Shown here piece after piece: positions 45,841 to 55,019 of a stretch of 64,000 nucleotides of DNA (the first letter of the stretch is position 1; each line of letters begins with the position of its first letter). The stretch is from NORP240 sp046047495 (GTDB taxonomy: Bacteria > Pseudomonadota > Gammaproteobacteria > Pseudomonadales > Pseudohongiellaceae). Location: NCBI GenBank assembly GCA_046047495.1, contig JBJOHV010000097.1, forward strand, positions 62,001 through 126,000. Reading direction: 5' to 3'. The notes under the pieces were generated by a model. That model ran no database searches and was not told the origin of the DNA. It saw only the letters and a list, made by a program, of their open reading frames with translations. The position numbers were made by a program, and so were the translations under genes.

Positions 45841-45869
45841 TTGATTTCGGCAGACCTAATTCGTACTAT
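45841..45869 (+). promoter_or_regulatory. Candidate promoter of the two-component operon
   Basis: TTGATT (45841-45846), 17-base spacer, TACTAT (45864-45869), about 85 bases before the response regulator. Confidence 0.45.
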
Positions 45870-45954
45870 TGCCAGCATGCCCGGTGCTGCCGGGATTTCC
45901 TGCCCGAGACCCTTTTAAAAGCCACTTGCTGCAGCAACAGAAGTCACAACCGCC

Positions 45955-46656
45955 ATGAAGCAAATCCTGATCATCGACGATGATGAAAAGCTGGGGCAGC
46001 TTCTGACCCAATACCTGGAACGCTATGACATGGAGGTGCATGTCGCCCTGACCCCGTCCCGGGGCTTCGAGCTGTTGAAGAAAAACAAACCCGACCTGCT
46101 GATCCTGGACGTCATGTTGCCGGAGAAGGACGGCTTCGAGATCTGCCGGGAGATTCGTGCCAAGTCGTCCGTTTACGGCCAGCTGCCCATTCTCATGCTG
46201 ACTGCCCATGGGGAAGTGACCGATCGCATCGTCGGCCTCGAACTGGGTGCCGATGATTACCTGCCCAAACCTTTCGAGCCACGGGAACTGGTGGCACGCA
46301 TTCACAACATCCTGCGTCGCGCCGGTGATGATCCCAATGCCACCCGCGAGATCAAACCGGTGAATGGCCTGGAGCTGGACGTCAATCGCCGGGAAGCCAA
46401 GCTGGACGGTGAAATGCTCGAGCTGACCACCATGGAATACGAGCTGCTGCTGTTGTTCATGCAGCACCCCAACAAGACTTTCACCCGCGACGAGCTGATG
46501 AACCGGCTGCGGGGTATCGATGCGGAACTGTTCTCACGTGCCGTGGATACCCTGGTAAGCCGCCTCCGACACAAGTTGAAGGATACGTCCAAAACACCAC
46601 GGTTCATCAAGACCGTGTGGGGACGTGGCTATACTTTTGTCGGTGCCGATAGATGA
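45955..46656 (+). CDS. OmpR-family response regulator
   Basis: A 233-residue DNA-binding regulator: receiver domain (about 1-120) with the acidic pocket IIDDDE, phosphoacceptor Asp52 (LILDVMLPEKDG), conserved Thr and Lys (LTAHG; LPKPFEP), and a winged-helix OmpR/PhoB output domain (about 135-230; LTTMEYELLLLF, VDTLVSRLRHKL, VWGRGYTF). It overlaps the sensor kinase by four bases. It resembles the CpxR/RstA branch, but the signal is unknown. No ribosome binding site of note. Confidence 0.92.
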   Translation: MKQILIIDDDEKLGQLLTQYLERYDMEVHVALTPSRGFELLKKNKPDLLILDVMLPEKDGFEICREIRAKSSVYGQLPILMLTAHGEVTDRIVGLELGADDYLPKPFEPRELVARIHNILRRAGDDPNATREIKPVNGLELDVNRREAKLDGEMLELTTMEYELLLLFMQHPNKTFTRDELMNRLRGIDAELFSRAVDTLVSRLRHKLKDTSKTPRFIKTVWGRGYTFVGADR

Positions 46657-47984
46657 CACCCCTGCTGACCCGGGTGAGGAACTCCCTGTTCCTGCGCCTG
46701 CTCTTCCTGTTCGGCGCCACCATCATTCTGATCTTCGCCATCATCTGGGTGACATTGCGGCAACTGAACGAGATCAACAGCAACCAGATCGTGGCAATTC
46801 CCGATTTCTTCGTGCGCAACGTGGAATCCATCATCGACGAAATCGGTACGCCACCCAATCTTGAACGGGCAGTACTGCTGGCACAGGAGCTCGACTGGAC
46901 CATCACCATCCGCAACTCCATGATGCTGTGGCGATCCGACGATGACTTCCGGCTCAATCTGAACCAGGCACAGTACAATCGCACCCTGTCCGACGACTCC
47001 GAGATCCGCACCATCAACAATGAGGACATCATCGTCGTCAGCCGCGGCGGCTATGATTACTTCCTGCATCAGCGCTATCTGGAATCCCGGGATGACAACT
47101 ATGTGGTGCTCTACATCGGTCTCACCCTGGCGGCCATCGTGCTGTTTCTGAATTACCTGGCCGTCAACCGCCTGCTGGATCCCATCCGCCTGCTGAAGAA
47201 GGGCGCCGAACGGATCCAGGCCGGCGATCTCGGTTACCGGGTCTCGACCAACCGCCATGATGAACTCGGCGAGCTGACCGACAGCGTCAATCACATGGCC
47301 GATTCACTGCAGTCCATGCTGGAGGCCAAGCGCCAGTTGTTGCTGGCCATAAGCCATGAACTGCGCACACCGATCACCCGCGCCAAACTGCAACTGGAAT
47401 TCATGGATAACAGCAAGGAGAAGGAAAACCTCAAGGACGATATCGACGAGATAGACCTGTTGATTTCCGATCTGCTGGAGGCGGAACGCCTCAACAACAA
47501 GCATTCGGTTTTGGTGGCCGAGCCGGTGGAAATATCCACGTTCGTGGATTCGGTGGTGGACACCTATCGACAGTACCACGGCGGCTTTGATTTCATCGGC
47601 CTCGACCACGACGAGGAAATGACCATCGACAAGCTGCGGATTCGCCTGTTGCTGACCAACCTGCTGAACAATGCCATGCGGCATGGGGAGGACAAGCCGA
47701 TTCTGGTCAAACTGGGATTCGCCAACGAGTGGGCGACCATCGAGGTGATCGATCATGGCGAGGGCATCGATCCGGAACACCTGGACAAGCTGACCGAACC
47801 TTTTTACCGGGCTGACAGCGCCCGGCAACGCAATACCGGCGGCTTCGGCCTGGGTCTCTATCTATGCAAGCTGATTGCCCAGGCCCATGGCGGCGACCTG
47901 CGGATCACCAGTCGCCGGGGCGAAGGTACAAGCATCCAGGTCACCCTGCCGCGCCACCCGCCCCAGCCCTTCACCGCCGACTGA
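46653..47984 (+). CDS. Membrane sensor histidine kinase
   Basis: A 443-residue kinase: membrane segments near 15-35 and 150-170 flank a periplasmic sensor of about 115 residues, followed by HAMP (about 172-225), the H-box with His235 (LAISHELRTPITRAKLQLEFM) and the HATPase domain (LLTNLLNNAMRHG; DHGEGIDPEH; FGLGLYLCKLI). The H-box resembles RstB/CpxA kinases. Coupled to the response regulator by a four-base overlap. The periplasmic domain has no recognised ligand motif. Confidence 0.92.
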   Translation: MTPLLTRVRNSLFLRLLFLFGATIILIFAIIWVTLRQLNEINSNQIVAIPDFFVRNVESIIDEIGTPPNLERAVLLAQELDWTITIRNSMMLWRSDDDFRLNLNQAQYNRTLSDDSEIRTINNEDIIVVSRGGYDYFLHQRYLESRDDNYVVLYIGLTLAAIVLFLNYLAVNRLLDPIRLLKKGAERIQAGDLGYRVSTNRHDELGELTDSVNHMADSLQSMLEAKRQLLLAISHELRTPITRAKLQLEFMDNSKEKENLKDDIDEIDLLISDLLEAERLNNKHSVLVAEPVEISTFVDSVVDTYRQYHGGFDFIGLDHDEEMTIDKLRIRLLLTNLLNNAMRHGEDKPILVKLGFANEWATIEVIDHGEGIDPEHLDKLTEPFYRADSARQRNTGGFGLGLYLCKLIAQAHGGDLRITSRRGEGTSIQVTLPRHPPQPFTAD

Positions 47985-47994
47985 CGGGCCGCCG

Positions 47995-49995
47995 TCAGGC
48001 CGACGCCCGTCGACGGCGGTTGCGCAGGAAACCCACCAACAGCAGCAATACGGTCAGCAGAGCCGGTACCAGAATGGTGTTCACGGCTTTCAGGGTGCTG
48101 CCCAGCTGCTCGATGTCCTGATTCAATTGATGCTGCACGTCCCGCAGCCGTCTGCGGGTGGCCAGAATCTCTTCGTTGACACTGTCGATTTCCTGTTGCA
48201 CTTCCGGCGTGATCTGCAGGATGGGTTGACCCTGCTCATCCCGGCTCAATTCCGCCAGCCGCTCCTCGGTGGCCGACAGGGTTTCCAGCAGCTCCGCCTC
48301 TTCCAGACGCAATCTGTCGTCCGCCGCCCGCTGCAGATCCAGCACCCGGGTGAAGGGGCGGGCATAACGCCCCCGGCTGCGGATGCTGACCAGGTCGGCG
48401 CCACCGCTCAGGTTGTCCAGGGCATTCACCACGAAGTCACCGTTGTTGGCAAATGGTTGGGGAATACGCTGGCCCAGAAACTGTGCCACCTGGACCCACA
48501 TGCGATCGCTCAGCAGGTCGGTATCGGCAACCACGATGATGTTCACTTCTCCCGAGGATGACTGCAGATGTTCAGTCGCCGCCGTCTCCGGCTCGGTGGT
48601 GGCGTCTGCTGGTTCGCTGTCGGCGGATGCCGCGGCATCCGGCTCCGGATCGGCGGCAGCATCGTCCGTCGCTTCGGTATCCTCAGACTCAGACACCGGG
48701 GGGCCGTCCGGAAACGCAGTGTTGATGACACCGCTGACCCGGGCGGCAATCACATAACGCTGATCCGTGGATTCGAATTCATCGAACAGGATCGATGGGT
48801 CGGTGATGTTCTGAACCAGACCGCTGTCCATCAGCATGGCATTGCTGCTGCTTTGAATGAGGGGATCGAAACGGGTGCTGGCCCCCTCGGCGTGACTGAT
48901 GGCACCGGCAGAGGAGATATTGATGGACTCCAGGCGACTGGTGATCACATCGTCCAGGGTCAGGCCGGCCCGCTGCACACCCAGCATGCCAAGATGGGGT
49001 ACCGGACGCTGTCCCTGGCCGAACACCACACGCAGCGCAAGATCGCTGTCGGTCAGCACCTTGCCCGCCTCGTAATTCACACCCCAGGCAGCCAGCAGAC
49101 CCGGCATGTCGGAGGCCACCCCGGCGGGTATGGTGACACCCAGGTCGGAAGTCTGGATCATGGTGTCGGCATTGGGATCCAGGAACACCATGGCCTTGCC
49201 ATGGCGCAGAACGTGCTGATCGATGGCATACAGCAGCTGCTCTGACAAACCCTCCGGGTGCACGATCAGGAGAATGTCTATGTCGTCATCGATTGCGGTC
49301 GCCAATGGATCGATGCGCCGCGTCTCGTACAGTTGCCGTATGACGTCTGTAATCATCCAGGGCGCGGTGGCGCCGCCGAAAGCCGGGTTGAAGCCGCCAT
49401 CCAGGTCCAGATCAGTGATTATCCCGACGATCTGCCGATCCGGATTTTCCACCCGGGTGACCAGCTTCATGAACTCGTATTCCAGGAACTCCTCCTGGTC
49501 CGGGCGGATCAGACCCATGGTTTCATAGGCCGCCATGCCGGGCGGCACTTCTTCTGAAAACTCGTCAGGCACATCCTCGGTGACCACCAGGCCGAAGTAG
49601 ACCTCTTCACCACCCTGGGTTATGGGCACGGCCTGGATACCGAACTGGGTGGCCAGATCCTCCTGCTCGGAAAAAGGCTCGGGATCCACCACCCGGAAGC
49701 TCAGATTGCCGTTGCTGGCCAGCACCATTTCACGCAGCAACTCCTGCACCCGCACGGCATAACTTCTTATTTGTGGAACATCGGCCGTGGCTTCATCGGA
49801 GTAGAAGAAGATCATCTCGATGGGCTTGCCGAGATTGCCCAGGATATTGCGGGTGCCGTCAGACAATGAGTACAGGCGGTCCTGGGTCAGGTCGATTCGC
49901 ACTGGTGGCAGCAGGCTGATGACCGCCACCGACAGCAACAGGAATACCGCGATGGAGATCAACCCGACGGAAGAAAACAGTGACTTCAGGTTCAT
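47995..49995 (-). CDS. GldG-like ABC-transport auxiliary membrane protein
   Basis: A 666-residue protein with one membrane segment at each end (about 10-30 and 635-658) and a large periplasmic domain resembling the GldG/DUF4350 family (VRIDLTQDRLYSLSDGTRNILGNL). Residues about 425-475 are a low-complexity stretch rich in Asp, Glu, Ala and Thr, apparently a flexible insert in the periplasmic domain. A coiled coil lies near 560-635. It follows the permease with one base between stop and start. The exported substrate is unknown; in Bacteroidetes the homologues are tied to gliding, but that is not implied here. Confidence 0.85.
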   Translation of the reverse strand: MNLKSLFSSVGLISIAVFLLLSVAVISLLPPVRIDLTQDRLYSLSDGTRNILGNLGKPIEMIFFYSDEATADVPQIRSYAVRVQELLREMVLASNGNLSFRVVDPEPFSEQEDLATQFGIQAVPITQGGEEVYFGLVVTEDVPDEFSEEVPPGMAAYETMGLIRPDQEEFLEYEFMKLVTRVENPDRQIVGIITDLDLDGGFNPAFGGATAPWMITDVIRQLYETRRIDPLATAIDDDIDILLIVHPEGLSEQLLYAIDQHVLRHGKAMVFLDPNADTMIQTSDLGVTIPAGVASDMPGLLAAWGVNYEAGKVLTDSDLALRVVFGQGQRPVPHLGMLGVQRAGLTLDDVITSRLESINISSAGAISHAEGASTRFDPLIQSSSNAMLMDSGLVQNITDPSILFDEFESTDQRYVIAARVSGVINTAFPDGPPVSESEDTEATDDAAADPEPDAAASADSEPADATTEPETAATEHLQSSSGEVNIIVVADTDLLSDRMWVQVAQFLGQRIPQPFANNGDFVVNALDNLSGGADLVSIRSRGRYARPFTRVLDLQRAADDRLRLEEAELLETLSATEERLAELSRDEQGQPILQITPEVQQEIDSVNEEILATRRRLRDVQHQLNQDIEQLGSTLKAVNTILVPALLTVLLLLVGFLRNRRRRASA

Positions 49996-49996
49996 G

Positions 49997-50731
49997 TCAA
50001 TTGGCCTTCTTTATTTCGATGACGATGGCACTGGCCAACAGCCAGCCAAAAATGAACACGGCAAAGAACAGGAAATCCCGGATGTCCAGCACGCCCTTGC
50101 TGATGGAGTCGAAATGGGTGAGGAAGCCCATGGCGGCAAAGGCATCCACCAGAAACTGGGGCAGCCAGGCCGGAAAGGCGTCCAGCACGATGGGCGAGCC
50201 CATGACCACGAACAGGAAACAGATACTGACGGTGAGGATGAAGGCGATCACCGGATTCTTGGTGGCTGCTGACATGCAGGAACCGATAGCGAGGAAACCG
50301 CCCGCCATGAACCAGCTGCCCAGATAGGCCGCCACGATGACGCCATTGTCCGGCTCACCAAGGTAATTCACCGTGATCCAGATGGGGAAGGTCAGGACCA
50401 GGGCGATGGCGGTCAGTCCCCAGGCTGCCAGGAACTTGCCCAGCACCGCCTCGGACAGCTTGACCGGCAGGGTCATGAGCAATTCGATGGTGCCGGTCTT
50501 GCGCTCGTCGGCCCACAGACCCATGGCCACCGCCGGTACCATGAACAGGTAGAGCCAGGGATGAAAGCTGAAGAAAGGCAGCAGATCCGCCTGACCCCGT
50601 TCGTAGAAACCGCCCAGGTCGAAGGTGAAAATGCCGTTCATGATCAGGAAGATCACGATGAAGATATAGGCCAGGGGGGTGGCGAAGTAGCTGGCCAGTT
50701 CACGTCTGAAGATGATGCCTAGATTGCCCAT
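49997..50731 (-). CDS. ABC transporter permease, GldF-like
   Basis: A 244-residue integral membrane protein with six segments, of the ABC-2/GldF type (FRRELASYFATPLAYIFIVIFLI; WADERKTGTIELLMTLPV). Middle gene of ATPase-permease-GldG; 27 bases after the ATPase. Confidence 0.9.
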   Translation of the reverse strand: MGNLGIIFRRELASYFATPLAYIFIVIFLIMNGIFTFDLGGFYERGQADLLPFFSFHPWLYLFMVPAVAMGLWADERKTGTIELLMTLPVKLSEAVLGKFLAAWGLTAIALVLTFPIWITVNYLGEPDNGVIVAAYLGSWFMAGGFLAIGSCMSAATKNPVIAFILTVSICFLFVVMGSPIVLDAFPAWLPQFLVDAFAAMGFLTHFDSISKGVLDIRDFLFFAVFIFGWLLASAIVIEIKKAN

Positions 50732-50758
50732 CGTACTGCCTCTTGAAGACCGGGGGAC

Positions 50759-51685
50759 CTAACGTGCACCCTGGGTGACGCTGCGGAATACATCCTCCAG
50801 CTGTCCCCTGTTGATATGAAACTCGGACACCGGCCAGTCCCGCTGCTGCGCCATCTCGGACACCGCAGCAAAAATGGGTTTGCCGTCGCGGGACAATATG
50901 GTGAAGTTCAAGCGGTCCTCGGCGTCCTGTTCCACGGCGGCGATGTCGGAATAGTTGCGCAGGTCGGCGGCCAGGTCGTACTCACGGGTCAGGCGGATGC
51001 TGACCGCCTGGTGATAGCGGGAGCGGGCTTCCAGTTCAGCGGGAGTGCCGTCAGCGACGATGCGACCGTTGCAGATGATGATGGCGCGGGTGCAGACCGC
51101 GGTCACTTCCTCCAGGATGTGGGTGGAGATGATGACGATCTTGTCCCGCGCCAGGTTTTTGATCAGCTCCCGCACGTGGTGTTTCTGGTTGGGATCCAGT
51201 CCGTCGGTGGGCTCGTCGAGAATCAGCACCTTGGGATCGTGCATGATGGCCTGGGCCAGTCCCACCCGGCGCTTGAACCCCTTGGACAGGGTGTCGATGG
51301 TCTGGTGGCGGACGTTGTCGAGCTCCACCAGCTGGATCACATGTTCCACCCGCTCGGCAATCTGCGCGCCGCGGAAGCCGCGCACCTGGGCAATGAAATT
51401 GAGGAATTCCAGGGTAGTCATGTCGCCGTAGCTGGGGGCGCCTTCCGGCAGGTAGCCGATCAGGGATTTCGCCTCGATGGGACTTCGGGTGATGTCGTAG
51501 CCATCGATCGTCACCGAGCCCTCGCTGGGGGCGAGGAATCCGGTGATGACTTTCATGGTGGTGGATTTACCGGCACCGTTGGGGCCGAGAAAACCCAGTA
51601 CCTCCCCTTCCCTGACCGTGAATGACATGTCCTCCACGGCGGTGAACTGATTGAACTTTTTGGTCAAATGGCTGATTTCAATCAT
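50759..51685 (-). CDS. ABC transporter ATP-binding protein, GldA-like
   Basis: A 308-residue ATPase with Walker A GPNGAGKST, the signature TLSKGFKRRVGLAQAI, Walker B VLILDEPTDGLDPNQ and a C-terminal extension of about 85 residues. It energises the adjacent GldF-like permease. First gene of a three-gene minus-strand operon, divergent from lptM. Confidence 0.93.
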   Translation of the reverse strand: MIEISHLTKKFNQFTAVEDMSFTVREGEVLGFLGPNGAGKSTTMKVITGFLAPSEGSVTIDGYDITRSPIEAKSLIGYLPEGAPSYGDMTTLEFLNFIAQVRGFRGAQIAERVEHVIQLVELDNVRHQTIDTLSKGFKRRVGLAQAIMHDPKVLILDEPTDGLDPNQKHHVRELIKNLARDKIVIISTHILEEVTAVCTRAIIICNGRIVADGTPAELEARSRYHQAVSIRLTREYDLAADLRNYSDIAAVEQDAEDRLNFTILSRDGKPIFAAVSEMAQQRDWPVSEFHINRGQLEDVFRSVTQGAR

Positions 51686-51812
51686 CTTGCACTGTCCTGA
51701 TTGTTGTTTTCCCAGTCACGGCAACCGCGCTGCGACACCCGGCACCGTGCCTGACCTATTCAACCGTTGGAAATTTGAGACCGGCTAATATATGCGCCCC
51801 ACCCCCATTTTT

Positions 51813-51840
51813 CAATGGCGGCTCATCGCAGCCGCCATTG
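51813..51840. repeat. Perfect 11-bp inverted repeat upstream of lptM
   Basis: CAATGGCGGCT (51813-51823), loop CATCGC, AGCCGCCATTG (51830-51840). It ends three bases before the lptM -10 and covers the -35 position, so it could be an operator; it has no U-run after it in either direction. Confidence 0.5.
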
Positions 51841-51843
51841 GGG

Positions 51844-51849
51844 TATAAT
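51844..51849 (+). promoter_or_regulatory. Candidate -10 box for lptM-lysA
   Basis: A perfect TATAAT 36 bases before the lptM ATG, followed by a GC-rich discriminator. The -35 region falls within the inverted repeat and is not consensus. Confidence 0.5.
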
Positions 51850-51885
51850 CCCGCCCCGCACAATTGCCCGCGGAATCCACAGATC

Positions 51886-52053
51886 ATGAATACCCTGGTG
51901 AAACTCGTCATGCTGGTCGGCCTGCTGGGCTGTCTGACGGCCTGCGGACAAAAAGGCCCCCTCAGGAGACCGGAGCAGGTATCCCTCGCGCCGGCCCATC
52001 ACAGCATCGCGAAACTGGATCATGAACCCATTCATCTATTATCAAGCCGGTGA
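51886..52053 (+). CDS. lptM: LPS translocon maturation chaperone LptM (small lipoprotein)
   Basis: A 55-residue lipoprotein. A signal peptide ends in the lipobox LTAC with Cys20 followed by GQKGPLRRP, the hallmark of the LptM/YifL family, which helps assemble the LptDE outer-membrane translocon. The start at 51886 was chosen because it begins the signal peptide directly. Its last 32 bases overlap the start of lysA in another frame, which suggests coupling. The lptM-lysA-dapF order is conserved. Confidence 0.88.
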   Translation: MNTLVKLVMLVGLLGCLTACGQKGPLRRPEQVSLAPAHHSIAKLDHEPIHLLSSR

Positions 52054-53272
52054 GCTGTTCGCCGAGCAGGTGCCGGTGGCGGCACTTGCCGCTGAGCATG
52101 GCACACCGCTGTATGTCTACTCCCGTGCCGCCATCGAACAGGGCCTGCGGGACTATCAGCAGGCTTTGCAGAACACCGACCACCTGGTGTGCTATGCCGT
52201 GAAGGCCAATTCCAACCTGGCGGTGCTCAACGTGCTGGCCCGACTGGGTGCCGGTTTCGATATCGTGTCCGGCGGTGAATTGCAGCGAGTCCTGCGGGCG
52301 GGTGGCGAGGCGTCCAGGGTGATTTTTTCCGGTGTCGGCAAGACCGAGGCTGAGATGGTCATGGCTCTCAATGCAGGCATCGCCTGTTTCAATGTGGAGT
52401 CCGAGGCCGAGCTGCAGCGCCTGGAACGGGTGGCAGCGAGCCTGAACCTGCGCGCACCGGTGTCCCTGCGGGTAAACCCGGATGTGGACGCCGGCACCCA
52501 CCCCTACATTTCAACGGGCTTGAAGGAGAACAAGTTCGGCATCGACAGCGAGCGCGCCTTCGAGGTGTACCGGAGTGCGGCGGCCATGCCCCACCTTGAG
52601 GTGGTTGGCATCGACTGCCATATCGGTTCCCAGCTCACCGAACTCAGCCCCTATCTGGATGCCATGCATCGCCTGGTGGCGCTGGTGGACCGGCTGGCTG
52701 CCGCCGGCATCGCCCTGCGCCATTTCGACATCGGCGGAGGGCTGGGTGTGCGCTACGCCGGGGAAGCCCCTCCCCACCCGGCCCAGCTCATCGGCGCGGT
52801 GCGGGAACGCCTGGGCCAGCGCAGACTGAAGCTGCTGCTGGAACCGGGCCGCTCCATCGTGGCCAATGCCGGAATACTGGTGACCCGGGTGGAATATGTG
52901 AAAGCCACTGCCGCCAAGCGCTTTGCCGTGGTGGATGCCGCCATGAACGACCTGCTGCGGCCGGCACTCTACAGTGCCTGGCAGGCCATTGTGCCGGTGC
53001 GCCAGTCGAGCCAACCGACCTTGCGCTACGACGTGGTGGGTCCGGTGTGCGAATCCGCGGATTTTCTGGGCAAGGACCGGGAGCTGGCCCTGTCACCCGG
53101 CGACCTGCTGGCGGTGATGTCTGCCGGCGCTTACGGTTTTGTCATGAGCTCCAACTACAATACACGCAACCGCGCCGCCGAGATTCTGGTGGACGGCTCC
53201 CGGGTGCATATGGCACGCCGCCGGGAGACTTTAGAGGACCAGCTGGGCCTGGAGCAGGTGCTGCCGGACTGA
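52022..53272 (+). CDS. lysA: Diaminopimelate decarboxylase
   Basis: LysA decarboxylates meso-diaminopimelate to lysine using PLP. The 416-residue product has the PLP lysine Lys61 (YAVKANSN), the glycine-rich FDIGGGLGVRY, EPGRSIVANAG and the active-site cysteine segment GPVCESADFLG. ATG 52022 lies inside the lptM frame. Followed by a short terminator-like hairpin and then dapF. Confidence 0.97.
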   Translation: MNPFIYYQAGELFAEQVPVAALAAEHGTPLYVYSRAAIEQGLRDYQQALQNTDHLVCYAVKANSNLAVLNVLARLGAGFDIVSGGELQRVLRAGGEASRVIFSGVGKTEAEMVMALNAGIACFNVESEAELQRLERVAASLNLRAPVSLRVNPDVDAGTHPYISTGLKENKFGIDSERAFEVYRSAAAMPHLEVVGIDCHIGSQLTELSPYLDAMHRLVALVDRLAAAGIALRHFDIGGGLGVRYAGEAPPHPAQLIGAVRERLGQRRLKLLLEPGRSIVANAGILVTRVEYVKATAAKRFAVVDAAMNDLLRPALYSAWQAIVPVRQSSQPTLRYDVVGPVCESADFLGKDRELALSPGDLLAVMSAGAYGFVMSSNYNTRNRAAEILVDGSRVHMARRRETLEDQLGLEQVLPD

Positions 53273-53282
53273 TGGGTAATCT

Positions 53283-53303
53283 CCGCCACCTGCCCGGTGG
53301 CGG
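53283..53303 (+). terminator. Terminator-like hairpin between lysA and dapF
   Basis: CCGCCACC (53283-53290), five-base loop, GGTGGCGG (53296-53303), followed by a mixed pyrimidine run (TCCGCTAATTCTTTC). It would be an imperfect terminator; read-through into dapF is likely. Confidence 0.5.
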
Positions 53304-53352
53304 TCCGCTAATTCTTTCTTGGTAATTCATCCCCCACGTCGATAACACCCTT

Positions 53353-54195
53353 ATGCGCATACCCTTTACCAAAATGCACGGCCTGGGCAATGACTTCATG
53401 GTCCTCGACCTGGTCAATCACGACGTCCATCTGGAACCCGGGCAGATCCGCCGGCTGGCGGACCGCCACTTCGGGGTGGGGTTCGATCAGCTGCTGCAGA
53501 TCGAACCACCCTCGGAGGCGGATGTGGATTTCAATTACCGCATCTTCAATGCCGACGGTGGCGAAGTGGAGCACTGTGGCAACGGCGCCCGCTGCTTTGC
53601 CATTTATGTGCGCGACCACGGTTTGAGCCACAAGAACCCCATCCGGGTAAAGACCCTCAACGGCATACTGGAACTGCGCATCGCCGCCGATGACTCGGTC
53701 ACGGTGAACATGGGCGCACCCCGCTTCGCACCGCCGGACATCCCCTTCCATGCCCCCCGGCAGGCGCTGTCCTATCGCCGTACCGTAATGCTCCGGGGCG
53801 CTCCCCAGGAACTGGAATTTAGCGCCCTGTCCATGGGCAACCCCCACGCCGTGATCCGGGTGGCGGATGTGGCCAATACGCCGGTGGCCGATCTGGGGCA
53901 GGCACTGCAGGCCCATGGGGATTTTCCCCAGGGCGTCAACGTGGGCTTCATGGAAATCGTGGATCGCCGACACATCAGACTACGGGTCTACGAGCGCGGC
54001 GCCGGCGAGACGCTGGCCTGCGGCACAGGTGCCTGTGCCGCCACGGTGGCCGGTTGCAGCCTGGGAAGTTTAGATGATACCGTCACGGTCGGCCTGCGAG
54101 GGGGCGAACTCACGGTGTCATGGCAGGGCGGCGACAGCCCGGTAATGATGAGTGGACCAGCAACCAGTGTTTACGAGGGAAGCCTAGAACTATGA
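53353..54195 (+). CDS. dapF: Diaminopimelate epimerase
   Basis: DapF converts LL- to meso-diaminopimelate for lysine and peptidoglycan. The 280-residue product has both catalytic cysteines, Cys75 (HCGNGARC) and Cys223 (LACGTGACAA), and the N-terminal FTKMHGLGNDFMVLD. It overlaps the DUF484 gene by four bases. Its product supplies the LysA substrate. Confidence 0.97.
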   Translation: MRIPFTKMHGLGNDFMVLDLVNHDVHLEPGQIRRLADRHFGVGFDQLLQIEPPSEADVDFNYRIFNADGGEVEHCGNGARCFAIYVRDHGLSHKNPIRVKTLNGILELRIAADDSVTVNMGAPRFAPPDIPFHAPRQALSYRRTVMLRGAPQELEFSALSMGNPHAVIRVADVANTPVADLGQALQAHGDFPQGVNVGFMEIVDRRHIRLRVYERGAGETLACGTGACAATVAGCSLGSLDDTVTVGLRGGELTVSWQGGDSPVMMSGPATSVYEGSLEL

Positions 54196-54986
54196 GCACC
54201 GACACCACCGCCGCGCATCCATCCGCATCCCGCTCCGGGCAGTCATCCGACTCTGACCTGACTGGCCAGTCCGGCGCAGTGGTCCCTGCGGCAGACATTA
54301 CCCCACCCCCGGCAGCCGTCTCCGCCACCCAGGTGGCGGACTATCTGCGTCAGCATCCCGACTTTTTCCTCGCCCATGATGATCTGCTGGTGGAGCTCCA
54401 GCTGCCCCACGAGAGCGGCAAGGCCATCTCCCTGCTGGAACGACAGGTTGCGATCCTGCGCAGCCGGGGCACCGATGCCCGCACCAAACTCAACAATCTG
54501 CTGGACAATGCCCGCAACAACGATCAATTGTTCGAGACCACCCGCGACCTGGTGCTGGCGCTGTTGAAAGCCAGAGATGCCAGCGAGATCCTCACGGTAG
54601 CCCAGGATCGTCTGAGCCATCACGACAACATCGATGCCTGCGAAATCGTGGTGGTGGCGGACAGCGGCCTGCGCACCGCCGACTCCATCCGCGCGGAACC
54701 CCTCAGCCGGCTGCAGCAGGACTTCAATGACGTTTTCCGTCTCAAGCGCACCCATTGCGGCAAGCTGCCGAAAGACAAAGTCGCCTTGCTGTTTCCCGCC
54801 GGCAAATCACTGGTGAAATCCACCGCCGTCTGTCCGGTCCTGCACAACGGCCAGGTGCTGGCGCTGCTGGCGCTGGGCAATCGCCAGGACAATTACTTCA
54901 ATATCAACCTGGATACCCTGTTCCTGGACTTCATCGGCAATGTCATCGGCGCCGTATTGGGCCGCACTCTGGCAAGCGCCAGGTAG
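54192..54986 (+). CDS. DUF484 family protein
   Basis: A 264-residue cytosolic protein. The family core begins near residue 45 (VADYLRQHPDFFLAHDDLLVELQLPH) and is GAF-like; a Thr/Ser/Pro/Ala-rich tail of about 40 residues precedes it. The function is unknown. It is coupled to dapF by a four-base overlap at ATG 54192. In many gammaproteobacteria xerC follows; here a glycosyltransferase gene does, 33 bases later. Confidence 0.9.
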   Translation: MSTDTTAAHPSASRSGQSSDSDLTGQSGAVVPAADITPPPAAVSATQVADYLRQHPDFFLAHDDLLVELQLPHESGKAISLLERQVAILRSRGTDARTKLNNLLDNARNNDQLFETTRDLVLALLKARDASEILTVAQDRLSHHDNIDACEIVVVADSGLRTADSIRAEPLSRLQQDFNDVFRLKRTHCGKLPKDKVALLFPAGKSLVKSTAVCPVLHNGQVLALLALGNRQDNYFNINLDTLFLDFIGNVIGAVLGRTLASAR

Positions 54987-55019
54987 AACTTCCGGGTCGC
55001 CCATGCCTCGCCACAGTCG

